A stretch of 64,000 nucleotides of DNA from Mycolicibacterium mageritense (GCF_010727475.1 NZ_AP022567.1:682001-746000), one strand, 5' to 3'; positions 8,041 through 17,015 are shown, numbered from the stretch's first letter. Made by a program: numbers and translations. Notes: generated by a model not told the origin, from the sequence alone.

Positions 8041-8873
8041 ACGCGCTTCTCATCCAGGGCTCGAACATCGCGGTCGTGGTGTTCGTGGTGTCCAGCACGC
8101 TGGGTGTCGGGCTGAGTCTCACCGTCGGGCAGATCCTCACACCGCTCAAGAACGCCCGCTTGGTCGCGTTGTCGCTCGCCGCGAATTTCGTGCTGGCACC
8201 GTTGGCTGCCTTTGCGCTCTGGCGCATGCTCGGTCTCGACGAACCGTTCGGGATCGGGCTGCTGCTGTGCGGGCTGGCGGCAGGCGCCCCGTTCCTGATC
8301 AAGCTGGCCGAATTCGCTAAGGCGGACTTGGGGTTTGCGGTCGGCCTGATGGTCCTGTTGATGGTCGTCACGGTGGGCTATGTGCCGGTGACCCTGCCGT
8401 TGTTCCTGCAGGGCACCGCGGTGAACCCGCTGAAGATCGCGTCGTCGCTGATCGTGCTGATGCTGATACCGCTTGGCGTCGGACTGGCGTTGCGGTCCCG
8501 CGGTCCGGTCGTCGCCGGACGGCTCCGCCCGGCCGTCGGATGGGTGTCGAACGTCAGCATGGTGCTCGTGGTGGTGCTCACAATCGCCGCCCACTTCCGC
8601 AGCGTGCTATCGGTTTTCGGCACGTTCGCGATCTTGGCCGCGGTGCTGTACACCGTGGTGTGTTTCGGGATCGGTTGGCTGCTACGTGGGTCGGGGAAGG
8701 GCACCCGCGGCGTGCTGGCACTCGGAACCGCCCAGCGCAACGCCGCCGCGGCGTTCGTGGTCGCAGGGCAGAACTTCGACGACCCGCGGGTCATCGTGAT
8801 GATCACGGTGGTGCTGATCGTCGAGTTCCTGATGCTGTTGCCGTCGGCCCGCCTGCTCGCTAAAGGGCGTTGA
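8037..8873 (+). CDS. Bile acid:sodium symporter (BASS) family membrane transporter
   Basis: The 278-residue protein starts with a GTG overlapping the previous stop (GTGA). Eight to nine hydrophobic segments are visible, with an internal polar GTAQRNAAAAFVVAGQ motif typical of BASS/Acr3-like carriers, whose crossed discontinuous helices bind anions. The family moves organic anions such as bile acids or keto acids with Na+ or H+. Here it may export or import the substrate or product of the peroxidase operon; that is inference. Its last 14 bases overlap the convergent regulator gene. Confidence 0.82.
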   Translation: MNALLIQGSNIAVVVFVVSSTLGVGLSLTVGQILTPLKNARLVALSLAANFVLAPLAAFALWRMLGLDEPFGIGLLLCGLAAGAPFLIKLAEFAKADLGFAVGLMVLLMVVTVGYVPVTLPLFLQGTAVNPLKIASSLIVLMLIPLGVGLALRSRGPVVAGRLRPAVGWVSNVSMVLVVVLTIAAHFRSVLSVFGTFAILAAVLYTVVCFGIGWLLRGSGKGTRGVLALGTAQRNAAAAFVVAGQNFDDPRVIVMITVVLIVEFLMLLPSARLLAKGR

Positions 8874-11073
8874 GGAGGCCCAGGCGGCGAGCCTCGGCGA
8901 CGGCCGCATCGCGGGACGCCACGGAAAGCTTGCGGTAGATCGACTTCGTCTGGCTTTTCACGGTTTCCCGGCTGATGACCAGCTCGTCGGCGATCCGTTG
9001 CAACGACAGATGGGACGCGAGGTGCGGTAGCAGACGCAGTTCCGCCGTCGTCAACGCCGGCCGCACGCCTCGTGCGGCGCGGGCCGCCGCCACCGCGCGG
9101 ACGTGCTCCAGTCGGTGTCCGACGTCGACCGCGTCCGGCTCACGTCGGTGCGCGCGAGCCGCAGCGGCGAGATGCCGGTCGCACAGCTCGGTGTCGTCGA
9201 TCTCGACTGCGGTGCCTGCCACCAGGACATGGCCGAGTAGTGCGGTGCGGGCGGACAGATCGCCCAAGCGACCGAGCAGCCGCTCTGTCGCTCGCACAGC
9301 CGATTTCGCCCCGGGAACATCCCCGCGCCGCGCCCGGACCAGGCTGTCGACGGCGTACACGACAACCATCGGCACGACATCGCACAAGTCACGTGCATCG
9401 GTGATCGTGCGGGCCGCCGAGCTGTGGTCGACAGCAGACGCGAGGTCTCCGTCGTCCAGGTCGAGCAGCGCGAGATGCGCGAACGCGGCGGCCTGGAAGC
9501 CGGACAGATCGTCGATCACCGGCATGGCCGCCTCCAGCAGCGCACGGGAACCGGCGGTGTCACCGAGCATCGCCAACGCGGCGCCCTTCATCGTGGTTGC
9601 GGCGCCCCACCACGGATTCCTGAGGTGGTCACCCGCGGCACGCACTGTTTCGGCGTGCCGGATGACTTCACGCACACCACCGACGCCGACAAGCGAACCG
9701 ATCAGTGCCGCAGCAACTTCGACCCCCGGTGTGCCGTCGGCGAGCGGTTCGCCACGGTCGGCGCTGCCCGCGAGAAGCAACGACCGTTGAATCATCTCGG
9801 CATCGCCCGTGGTCACGCCCAACCAGGCCCGGGCGATCGCGGCGTCGGGGTACTCGGTGAAGGTCTGCTCGTCGATGAGGCTGAGGCGCCGAGCGAGGAT
9901 CCCGGCGCGCCCGTCGAATCCCAGCCGCACCGCGTCCCGTCCGACAAGCGCAGCCACGTGCGCGTGATCGTCGGCGGCCAGCGCCTGCAGTAGTGCTCCG
10001 TCGAAGTCGCCGCCGCGTTCCAGTTGATCAGCGGCCCTGGTCGCGAGCATCCGGAACCGGGTCGGATCGCGGTCGCGCAGCCGTCCCCGCAGCAGATCCC
10101 CGAACAATCGATGGTACCGGTACCAAACCCCTTGATCGTCAAGGGAAATCAAGAACAGATTGCCGGACCGGACGATCGCGTCCAGCATCGTCGCGGAGTC
10201 GTCGCGGTGCAGGAGTTCGTTCAACTCCTCTGCGCAGAACCGGTCCAGCACAGCAGATTCCATGAGGAAGGTGGCAGTCGCCGGATCGGTGCGGTTCAGC
10301 ACCTCCTCCACCAGATAATCGGCAACCAGGCGATGGCGGCCCGTGAATGCGTCCGCCGTGGCACCGTCGCGTAATGCCAACGCCGCCATGACAACCCCGG
10401 CGGGCCAGCCTTCACATTTGTCCAGCACGCGCGCCACCGTCGCGTCATCGGCGCCACTGCCGACCGCCGTGAATGCCGCGGCCCCTTCCGCGGTCGACAG
10501 CTTGAGTTCGGCGGCGCCGATCTCGACGACGCGGCCCTGCAACCGACGCCGGGCAAGGTCGACGGGCGGGGCGCAACGGCCGATCAGCGCCAGCGTGGCC
10601 GACGCCGGGGACATGGCCACCACGGCACGCAATGCGTCGACCGCGGTCTGCGCAGTCAATTCGTGCACATCATCGAGCACGAGCACGATCGGTCCGCACT
10701 CCTCGAGCGCCTGCACCAGCGCGGGAACCAGCTGGGTTTGCACTATGCGGCCCGCACCGCGCAGGTAGTGCACAACCCTCGGGTCTACGCGGCTCACCTG
10801 ACTCATCGCGGTGGCCAGGTGCAGCAGCAGATGTGCGGGATCATTGTCGAGGTGGTCGAGGCGAACCCACGCGAACACGCGTGGGTCGGACTCGTCCCAG
10901 AGTGCCACCGCGGTGGTCTTGCCATAGCCGGCGGGCGCGCTGACGACGACCAGCCCCTCGCTCGCCTCGGTCAACTTCGCGATCACCGACGGGCGGGCAA
11001 TGACACTGTGGGCCATTCCGGGACGTCCGACAGTGGCCGCCGGAATGTGGGCCAGCCAGGCACCGGCTACCAC
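8860..11073 (-). CDS. Large ATP-dependent LuxR-family (LAL/MalT-type) transcription regulator
   Basis: The 737-residue protein has an N-terminal STAND-type ATPase domain with Walker A APAGYGKTT (residues 46-54) and Walker B IVLVLDDVHEL (about 128-138). A helical repeat middle region (about 350-650) follows, and a C-terminal LuxR helix-turn-helix (SLQRIADELVISRETVKSQTKSIYRKL). Such proteins bind an inducer through the repeats and activate transcription when ATP-bound. GTG 11073 has no ribosome site but TAAGAT lies six bases upstream, suggesting a leaderless transcript. It faces the DyP/BASS operon tail to tail with a 14-base overlap, so it may regulate that operon; the overlap also makes mutual interference possible. 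Confidence 0.88.
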   Translation of the reverse strand: MVAGAWLAHIPAATVGRPGMAHSVIARPSVIAKLTEASEGLVVVSAPAGYGKTTAVALWDESDPRVFAWVRLDHLDNDPAHLLLHLATAMSQVSRVDPRVVHYLRGAGRIVQTQLVPALVQALEECGPIVLVLDDVHELTAQTAVDALRAVVAMSPASATLALIGRCAPPVDLARRRLQGRVVEIGAAELKLSTAEGAAAFTAVGSGADDATVARVLDKCEGWPAGVVMAALALRDGATADAFTGRHRLVADYLVEEVLNRTDPATATFLMESAVLDRFCAEELNELLHRDDSATMLDAIVRSGNLFLISLDDQGVWYRYHRLFGDLLRGRLRDRDPTRFRMLATRAADQLERGGDFDGALLQALAADDHAHVAALVGRDAVRLGFDGRAGILARRLSLIDEQTFTEYPDAAIARAWLGVTTGDAEMIQRSLLLAGSADRGEPLADGTPGVEVAAALIGSLVGVGGVREVIRHAETVRAAGDHLRNPWWGAATTMKGAALAMLGDTAGSRALLEAAMPVIDDLSGFQAAAFAHLALLDLDDGDLASAVDHSSAARTITDARDLCDVVPMVVVYAVDSLVRARRGDVPGAKSAVRATERLLGRLGDLSARTALLGHVLVAGTAVEIDDTELCDRHLAAAARAHRREPDAVDVGHRLEHVRAVAAARAARGVRPALTTAELRLLPHLASHLSLQRIADELVISRETVKSQTKSIYRKLSVASRDAAVAEARRLGLLNAL

Positions 11074-11079
11074 GTGCGC

Positions 11080-11085
11080 ATCTTA
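11080..11085 (-). promoter_or_regulatory. Candidate -10 element of the LuxR-family gene
   Basis: TAAGAT on the minus strand is followed by six bases and GTG 11073. With no ribosome binding site present, this supports a leaderless start. Confidence 0.4.
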
Positions 11086-11123
11086 GGTCAGACGCCGTTG
11101 CGGCGGCGGTAAGACCCGTGGGA

Positions 11124-12788
11124 TCAGTAGAAGTACACGCGCGAGCCCACCGGTTCCTGGTGGACCCTGGCGCGCCCGGCGGGGGTCAGGTCCATGCCGA
11201 AGGTCGCTTTCAGGTTGGTGCGCACGCTGACCAACCGGAAGTACCCGCTATAGGCGAAATCGGCTGGTACCGACGCCGACGGCGCGACGATGAACTCCTC
11301 GGCGTGATCGGTGTTGCTCGGCGGGCACGTGTAGAGGTAGTTGTGCCCCTGCGGCGTGGTCAACGTGGCGCTGGCGTGTAGTGCACGGCCGAATGCCTGG
11401 CTGATGAAGGACTTTCCGCTGCCGAGGTCGTTGACCAGCCACAGGTCCGATTTGTCGTTGTCGTCCCGCAGTGGCAGGTGGTAGACCTCGAAGTTCAACG
11501 GCGCGGCCGCGCCCGCCGGGATCGACTCGGTGTTGCTGGCGTGCAGGCAGGCGCTGCCCTCCTCGCTGAGCACGTAGACCTCGGCGTTGTCGGGCACGCC
11601 GGCACACAGGTACCCGGCGGACTCCGCCAGCCGCAGTTGCTGGCGGACCACCGCGATCTGCGAAACGATGTCGGGTACCCCGAGATTCACCAGCAGCGTC
11701 TCCATCTGATCGATCAGCGGCTTCAGGGTCTGCTGCTGTGTTTCACGACCGAAGATCTCCCTGCGGTACGTCCGGATCTGCTCGATCAACTGCGCGCGAC
11801 GCCCGGGATCGTTGCGTACCAATCGCGCGACCAGGCCGGTATCGCCCAGCTTGAAGCGGTGGTCGGTGCGCAGCGTCTGGTCGATACCCCACGGGATCAG
11901 CTTGAACTTGACGTTGTCGACTGCGGGGTTCTCCACCGCTGCCACATCGTTGTAGACGTAGGTGTTGTTGGTGTTGTTGGAGTACCCGTCCCAGTGTTTG
12001 AGGAAGAACTCCATGGCATACACCCGGATGAACTGCTCCAGGTCGAATACATCTGCCGCGCCGGTGATCCCGTGGTCGGCGACGTGGTCGATCGCGAGTT
12101 TGAGGTCGGCCTGGTTCTCGAATTCCGAGAGCGATTCGGTGGCGATGAAGGGCAGCCGGGCACGCACGAAGTCGTCGTTGTGTTCGATCTCGTACAGATT
12201 GCCCTTCATGTTGCCGCTGAAGTTGCGCTCGATGTAGCGCTTCATGATGGGTTCGACGTTGACGTAGACACCGGGCGCGTTCACGCCCGGCATGCCCTCA
12301 CCCACCGGCCTCCCGTTGACGAACACCCGGACGAAGTTGCATCGCGAGTGCGGTAGACCGGCCATGCCGAGCAGCCGGTACCCGAGTGGCTGCCGGATGA
12401 AGGCCGGATCCTGGATCGAGTTGTTGAGGGTCAGATAACGCGATCCGATCAGATTCTCGATCGGCCCTTCGTTGGCGTCGGTGAACTTGCCGAAGTCGAC
12501 GTGCAGGCACGGTTTCCGGTCGTCGATCGAACCGCAGAACGACTTCTTCTTGATTCCGACGTCGGTGAAGGTGGTCTGCGCGGGGAACTTGGTGCCCGAG
12601 ATCTCCACGGAGGTCGCTTTGCGCCACTTGTACCGTGAGCCGTCGGTCCAGTCGAAGTTGCAGCGTCCACCGGCCGGCTCCTCGGTACGTGTCGCGTCCC
12701 ACTCCGACTGGGGCATGGTGATCTTGACCGTGACGACGTTGTCCAGGTCGTAGAGCGCGTCGAGCGCGGCCTGCTGCTCGGCGCTCAT
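11124..12788 (-). CDS. CotH-family protein kinase-like protein
   Basis: The 554-residue protein starts at ATG 12788, chosen because GGAG lies eight bases upstream; an in-frame start 54 bases earlier lacks this. Residues ~50-420 match the CotH family (secretory or spore-coat pseudokinase fold): the catalytic-loop-like KHWDGYSNNTNNTYVYND motif and the metal-binding IPWGIDQTL segment are both present. The C-terminal ~150 residues form a Cys-containing beta-rich domain. CotH proteins phosphorylate coat proteins in Bacillus and also occur in non-sporulating bacteria. I see no signal peptide. The substrate is unknown. The LuxR-type gene follows 50 bases downstream on the same strand but appears to have its own promoter. 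Confidence 0.82.
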   Translation of the reverse strand: MSAEQQAALDALYDLDNVVTVKITMPQSEWDATRTEEPAGGRCNFDWTDGSRYKWRKATSVEISGTKFPAQTTFTDVGIKKKSFCGSIDDRKPCLHVDFGKFTDANEGPIENLIGSRYLTLNNSIQDPAFIRQPLGYRLLGMAGLPHSRCNFVRVFVNGRPVGEGMPGVNAPGVYVNVEPIMKRYIERNFSGNMKGNLYEIEHNDDFVRARLPFIATESLSEFENQADLKLAIDHVADHGITGAADVFDLEQFIRVYAMEFFLKHWDGYSNNTNNTYVYNDVAAVENPAVDNVKFKLIPWGIDQTLRTDHRFKLGDTGLVARLVRNDPGRRAQLIEQIRTYRREIFGRETQQQTLKPLIDQMETLLVNLGVPDIVSQIAVVRQQLRLAESAGYLCAGVPDNAEVYVLSEEGSACLHASNTESIPAGAAAPLNFEVYHLPLRDDNDKSDLWLVNDLGSGKSFISQAFGRALHASATLTTPQGHNYLYTCPPSNTDHAEEFIVAPSASVPADFAYSGYFRLVSVRTNLKATFGMDLTPAGRARVHQEPVGSRVYFY

Positions 12789-13022
12789 CGTCGGTTCTCC
12801 AGCATGTCGGCGCCTTTCGTCACACCCCGGCTCGCCGAACACGACCGCGTGTCGCCAGGGCTAATTACCTGCATGAACATGATGTGAACGGCACAATGCC
12901 CGTGGCACGAGTAGCCGGGTACTCGTGTTTGGCGGCTCTCGGTTTACTCACGGCGTCGGGCGGGAACAATCCGATCCACCGCTGCGTTGCCGAAGCGTTG
13001 GTCTCGACAGGGAGGACGAATC

Positions 13023-13319
13023 ATGGCTACCGACTACGACGCGCCCCGCACCAAGGACTCTGAAGAGTCCGCCGACGAGTCACTCGAAGTCCTGGCCACG
13101 CAACGACGAGCCGGCACGGACACCGCCGTGATCGACGAGGACGAGGCGGTCGATTCGTTCGACCTGCCAGATGTCGATCTGACGGGCGAAGAGCTGACGG
13201 TCCGGGTGGTGCCCAAGCAGTCGAACGAGTTCACCTGCTCAAGCTGCTTCCTGGTGCAGCATCGCAATCGGATGGCACTGCAGCGCGGCGACCAACAGAT
13301 CTGCGTCGACTGCGTCTGA
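13023..13319 (+). CDS. DUF4193 family protein with Cys4 zinc-ribbon-like motif
   Basis: The 98-residue protein starts at ATG 13023 with GGAGG seven bases upstream; an upstream in-frame ATG at 12987 is rejected for lack of such a site. It begins MATDYDAPR, is acidic up to about residue 60, and ends with EFTCSSCFLVQHRNR and ICVDCV, two CxxC pairs that could bind zinc. This is the standard layout of the actinobacterial DUF4193 family, whose function is not established. The cupin gene follows after 13 bases and is probably co-transcribed. It is divergent from the CotH-like gene. Confidence 0.92.
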   Translation: MATDYDAPRTKDSEESADESLEVLATQRRAGTDTAVIDEDEAVDSFDLPDVDLTGEELTVRVVPKQSNEFTCSSCFLVQHRNRMALQRGDQQICVDCV

Positions 13320-13332
13320 GCGGCGACACCTC

Positions 13333-13623
13333 GTGACCACGGGCTCCATCGGTGAGCTCCAGTTGCACAACGATCAGTTCCGCGTGACCAAGTGGACCAT
13401 CGAGCCCGGCGGCGCGATCCCGATGCACCGTCATGAATACGAGTACGTCGTGGTGCCGCTCGTGACCGACACGATGCACGTCGTGACGGCTGACGGCGAC
13501 GAGATCGTGGCGGAGCTCGTCGCGGGTCAGAGTTATTCGCGGCCCGCAGGCTCCGAACACACCGTCGAAAATCGCGGTGACACAGAAGCCATCGTCTTCG
13601 TGGAAGTGGAACGCCTGTCATAG
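13333..13623 (+). CDS. Small single-domain cupin
   Basis: The 96-residue protein starts at GTG 13333. It carries a cupin motif 1 (PGGAIPMHRHEYEYVVVPL, with two His and a Glu as metal ligands) and a motif 2 (RPAGSEHTVENRGD, with the third His). This gives one beta barrel, probably binding a divalent metal. Such small cupins may be isomerases, dioxygenases or ligand sensors; the sequence does not distinguish them. It lies 13 bases after the DUF4193 gene. Confidence 0.85.
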   Translation: MTTGSIGELQLHNDQFRVTKWTIEPGGAIPMHRHEYEYVVVPLVTDTMHVVTADGDEIVAELVAGQSYSRPAGSEHTVENRGDTEAIVFVEVERLS

Positions 13624-13661
13624 CGGTCGTGTTGGGTCGCCGCGTGCGCTGCTGCGCGCGG

Positions 13662-13667
13662 GATAAT
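13662..13667 (+). promoter_or_regulatory. Candidate -10 element of the one-TM protein gene
   Basis: GATAAT matches the TATAAT consensus in five of six positions and is followed by exactly seven bases and the ATG at 13675. There is no ribosome binding site, so a leaderless transcript is likely. Confidence 0.45.
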
Positions 13668-13674
13668 CGACCCG

Positions 13675-15717
13675 ATGTCCGACATCGTCCATGAGCTGTC
13701 CCGGGCCGCCGCGCCGCTACCGCAGCAACCCGGGCAGCCGCCACCGCCGCGCGTGCTGATGCTCGGGTTCGATCCGGACGGATATTGCAGCATCGCCGTC
13801 GGGGATCCTGACCAGGCGAGTCATGTCACGTTCTACGTGCCCAACGGCCGCGGCCAGCCGACGCCGTCCTATCGCTGGCAGGTTGAACTGGCGGCCGCGC
13901 TCAGGCAGCGCGCCGCGGAATTTGCCGGCAACGACCAGCTCGCGATCGTGGTGCTGCAGGGGTACGCACCTGGTCACGCCGCCAACCGGTTGCTCACTGA
14001 CCTGGCAGCGGCGCGGCCCCGGCAGATCACCCTGGTGGGCTACGGCGAAGGCTGCGCCGAGGTCGCCGGCGCGGCGCGGACCGCTGACGTCGACCGCGTG
14101 GTGCTGATCCAGCGACTGCACGGCCCCGAGCCCGAACCCGTCCAGCAGGGCCGGACGTGGTGGCGGACGATCGCGGACAGCCCGCGCTCGTACGGCGGGC
14201 ACTGGGTGCCCGAGGCCGACCAGTGGGATGACGTGGCCGCGGCCGTCGCCGGTCTCGATGGTCCGCCGACGTCGCCCCAGGCGGCGGCACCGGCCAGCCC
14301 TCCGATCTACGCCGCCGCGCCCTCCCCCACGCCACCGACACCCGTCGCGCACAAGCGCAGGCCCTGGATTCTGCTGCCCCTGGTGCTGATCGGGTTGGTG
14401 GTCGCGGTTGTCGCCGGTCTTGTCGTCATCAACAAGACGACAGGCGATGGCGCGCGGGAGTGGCCCGTCACCGCCGACGAGACAGTGCATCCCGACGAGG
14501 CCGCGGGCCTGCCCCGGGCGTCGGCCGGCCGTCTCGCCGCACCCATGCCGGGGCAGCTGCCGGCCGTGGTGGCGACGACATCGGTGCCCGGCGAGATCAT
14601 CGGCGGGAATGTGGACTTCGTCGTGGCAACCCAGCTCAGCGCGCCGGGCCGGACGGACATCCGGTTCGTCGATCCGCGCACAGGGGCCGACGTACGCCCC
14701 GCCAACTGGATCGACACCGAGCTCGGCAAGTGGCAGGGCATCGGTCAACACTGCGCGTTTGCCGACCGGAATCGCCTGGGCTGCTTGACATATCACCAGA
14801 ACGACCCGAACAAGACCGTGTTGGTGATTCTCGATCATCAGACGGGCACCCCGATCAGGGCCGTCGAGACCGCGCGCAAGTATGACGAACTGGTCGCTGC
14901 CGGTGAGCGATTCATCCTGATCTCCGAGGTGAATTCGCACATGGCGACCGGGATCGACCTCGACGGCCGCGAGGTATGGACTACCGAAGCGACGACCGTG
15001 CTGCCCAACCAGTCGGTGATGGCCTTTGAACCCGAGGACTATTCCCAGCCGACACGGTTCATGAGCACCATCGACGGACACGAGATCCTGACCGCCCCGG
15101 CACCGCGTGCGCCCCAGATCGACCATCCCTCGGGCCGGAAATGGGGCGCGTACAACGGTGGCATCGCGGTGCTCAACGAGGAGCGCACCGCGACCGACTT
15201 CTACGATGTCAACGGCGTCAAGACCGCGTCGCTGGCCGGCTGGCGACCGCAGGGCGGGATGCACAACCGGGGTGACGGGACGTCCTTGCCGATCGTCACG
15301 CGCATCGAACCCACCGAGGGAGATACCAAGCTCATCGGTGCCGCCAACCCGGCCACCGGCCATCTGTTGTGGCAGGCGGACTTCGTCGATGACAGCCTTC
15401 CGGGCAAGTTGATGTCCGGACGAGGCGAATTCGCGGTGCTCAAGGATCCGTCGTCGTCGTCGATCGAAAAGTACGTCGTGTTCAACTGCTACACCGGCGA
15501 ACGGTCAGCCCTCACGCCCAAGGCCAATATCGGCGTGATCGGAGATGCCTCGACCGACGGCGAACGCATTCTGTTCTCACACAGCGAGGGGGCCGAGATG
15601 TTCGACCTTCGCACTGGCACCCGGCTGTGGGAGATCCCCGGCTATCCCGCACTGGAGTCGTTTGACGGCCTGCTGGTGCGGGAGGACTCTGACGGCGCAC
15701 TCGAGGTGTATCGGTAG
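13675..15717 (+). CDS. Bitopic membrane protein with cytosolic hydrolase-like and external beta-propeller-like domains
   Basis: The 680-residue protein has three parts. Residues 1-195 look like an alpha/beta fold (VLMLGFDPDGYCSIAVG, LAIVVLQGYAPGHAAN, ITLVGYGEGCAEVA), where GYGEG resembles a hydrolase elbow without the Ser. A Pro/Ala linker leads to one membrane helix (about residues 224-245, WILLPLVLIGLVVAVVAGLV). The ~430-residue external part has repeated strand patterns (VPGEIIGGNVDFVVATQL, GVKTASLAGW, LLWQADFVDD) like a PQQ/WD-type propeller and contains paired Cys. I do not recognise the family; a sensor or envelope scaffold role is possible. It is monocistronic by spacing. Confidence 0.75.
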   Translation: MSDIVHELSRAAAPLPQQPGQPPPPRVLMLGFDPDGYCSIAVGDPDQASHVTFYVPNGRGQPTPSYRWQVELAAALRQRAAEFAGNDQLAIVVLQGYAPGHAANRLLTDLAAARPRQITLVGYGEGCAEVAGAARTADVDRVVLIQRLHGPEPEPVQQGRTWWRTIADSPRSYGGHWVPEADQWDDVAAAVAGLDGPPTSPQAAAPASPPIYAAAPSPTPPTPVAHKRRPWILLPLVLIGLVVAVVAGLVVINKTTGDGAREWPVTADETVHPDEAAGLPRASAGRLAAPMPGQLPAVVATTSVPGEIIGGNVDFVVATQLSAPGRTDIRFVDPRTGADVRPANWIDTELGKWQGIGQHCAFADRNRLGCLTYHQNDPNKTVLVILDHQTGTPIRAVETARKYDELVAAGERFILISEVNSHMATGIDLDGREVWTTEATTVLPNQSVMAFEPEDYSQPTRFMSTIDGHEILTAPAPRAPQIDHPSGRKWGAYNGGIAVLNEERTATDFYDVNGVKTASLAGWRPQGGMHNRGDGTSLPIVTRIEPTEGDTKLIGAANPATGHLLWQADFVDDSLPGKLMSGRGEFAVLKDPSSSSIEKYVVFNCYTGERSALTPKANIGVIGDASTDGERILFSHSEGAEMFDLRTGTRLWEIPGYPALESFDGLLVREDSDGALEVYR

Positions 15718-15773
15718 CCGAGTGCATGGCATATCCATAGCCATCACTTGGCCTTTCCTCAGCTGGCCACGGC

Positions 15774-16046
15774 ATGCTGGACGCCATGACCGGTTTGACC
15801 GATGCCACCGACACCGCGCCCGCGGCCCGGCGCCGCGTGCTTGCCATCGCCGCCGCGTCAACCGGTGCGATGGTGCTGATCCTGCTGGTCGCCGGTCAGG
15901 CCGGCCTGCCGTGGGCCGACGGGTTCGCATCCGTCGCGGCCGGGCTCACCGCGATGGTCGTGTTGTTGGGCGTCGAGCTGCGGTGGGCTGAATTGGTCGC
16001 AACGGCCCAGTCCCGCGGGCTGGTCGCGGTGCCCGCGCACAGCTGA
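15774..16046 (+). CDS. Small membrane protein with two helices
   Basis: The 90-residue protein has a short polar N-terminus and two hydrophobic segments (about residues 23-43 and 48-67) followed by a polar tail. ATG 15774 and ATG 15786 are both possible starts; neither has a clear ribosome site. No family is recognised. A strong hairpin at 16061-16088 follows its stop codon. Confidence 0.6.
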   Translation: MLDAMTGLTDATDTAPAARRRVLAIAAASTGAMVLILLVAGQAGLPWADGFASVAAGLTAMVVLLGVELRWAELVATAQSRGLVAVPAHS

Positions 16047-16060
16047 ACTTGATACAAGAG

Positions 16061-16088
16061 TCGGCGGCCACCTGCGGGTGGCCGCCGA
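16061..16088. terminator. Bidirectional hairpin terminator
   Basis: TCGGCGGCCACC and GGTGGCCGCCGA form a perfect 12-bp stem with a TGCG loop in the 59-base space between the convergent genes ending at 16046 and 16106. The long GC stem without a T run is usual for mycobacteria. Confidence 0.75.
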
Positions 16089-16105
16089 TTCGCGTGGGCT
16101 GTGGT

Positions 16106-16990
16106 CTAACCTGCGCCGAGATCCTTTGCCGTGATTTCGAGGATCTCGTCGGCGCCGCCGATCGCCACGAAATGCCCGGCGCCGTCGACAGGGTGCCAGA
16201 TCGCGCCGGGCATCGCCTCTGCCACTGCCTTGTTGATCGGGTCGGGAACCAGTCGATCATCAAGGCCTTGCCACAGGTGCACTGGCCGCTCGATCCGTGA
16301 CACATCGAATGCCCAACGCCGATAAAGTAATTCAGCGTCACGCACCAACCCGTCGCTGCCGTGCGCGAAGCACTCGGCCAGCTCTTCGGTCAGTACGGAT
16401 TCGGCTTCCGGTCGCAGCAGGATCTGCCGGTCGTAGTCGTTGAGGCTGTCGCGCATCTGTTTGACGAAGCTCTTGCCGAAGCGTCTGGCAGTGAGACCGA
16501 GCACCGCGTACATGAGCCGGAATCCGGGGGTGAACCGCAGCGCGAGCGTTCCGCCGAACGCATCGATCTTCGACAGGTGCTCAGCGGCCGAGTTGTCGCC
16601 GAACGCGCCGTAGCTGCCAGGGGCGATGCTCGAAACATGTTGCAGGCGAGCAGGGTCGATATAGGCCGCGGCCGCCAACGCCCACGGGCCACCTTCCGAC
16701 CACCCGGTGACGCCGAACCTCTGATGCCCGAGGGCGTCTGCGACAGCGGTCAGGTCGTCGGCCCACCCGGTGTAGGTTCGCGTCTTCTGGGCAGTGGATT
16801 GCCCCATTCCCGGGCGGTCCACGCAGATCAGCCGGAGGCCGTACCGGGATGCGGCGTCGGCGAAGAAGCGCGCCTCATACCGGCTGCCGGGACCGCCGTG
16901 GTTGTGGATGACGAGCGGCCCCGCGGGGTCACCGACTTCGAGGTAGGCGAGCTTGCGACCGTCCGGAACCGTCACCAGTTGGGGTGCCAC
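16106..16990 (-). CDS. Alpha/beta hydrolase
   Basis: I place the start at GTG 16990 (294 residues) because AGGAG lies six bases upstream; ATG 17011 is the alternative. Visible elements are the oxyanion-hole motif NHGGPGS (about residues 30-36), a DRPGMGQS loop, the nucleophile elbow GWSEGG (about 100-105), a late Asp in GLDDRLVPD and the catalytic His in DGAGHF. It belongs to the general proline iminopeptidase / haloalkane dehalogenase-like group; the substrate is not predictable. The dehydrogenase gene upstream ends 25 bases before its start, so the two probably form an operon. Confidence 0.85.
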   Translation of the reverse strand: MAPQLVTVPDGRKLAYLEVGDPAGPLVIHNHGGPGSRYEARFFADAASRYGLRLICVDRPGMGQSTAQKTRTYTGWADDLTAVADALGHQRFGVTGWSEGGPWALAAAAYIDPARLQHVSSIAPGSYGAFGDNSAAEHLSKIDAFGGTLALRFTPGFRLMYAVLGLTARRFGKSFVKQMRDSLNDYDRQILLRPEAESVLTEELAECFAHGSDGLVRDAELLYRRWAFDVSRIERPVHLWQGLDDRLVPDPINKAVAEAMPGAIWHPVDGAGHFVAIGGADEILEITAKDLGAG

Positions 16991-17015
16991 GCTGCTCTCC
17001 TCTGATCGCATGGTT

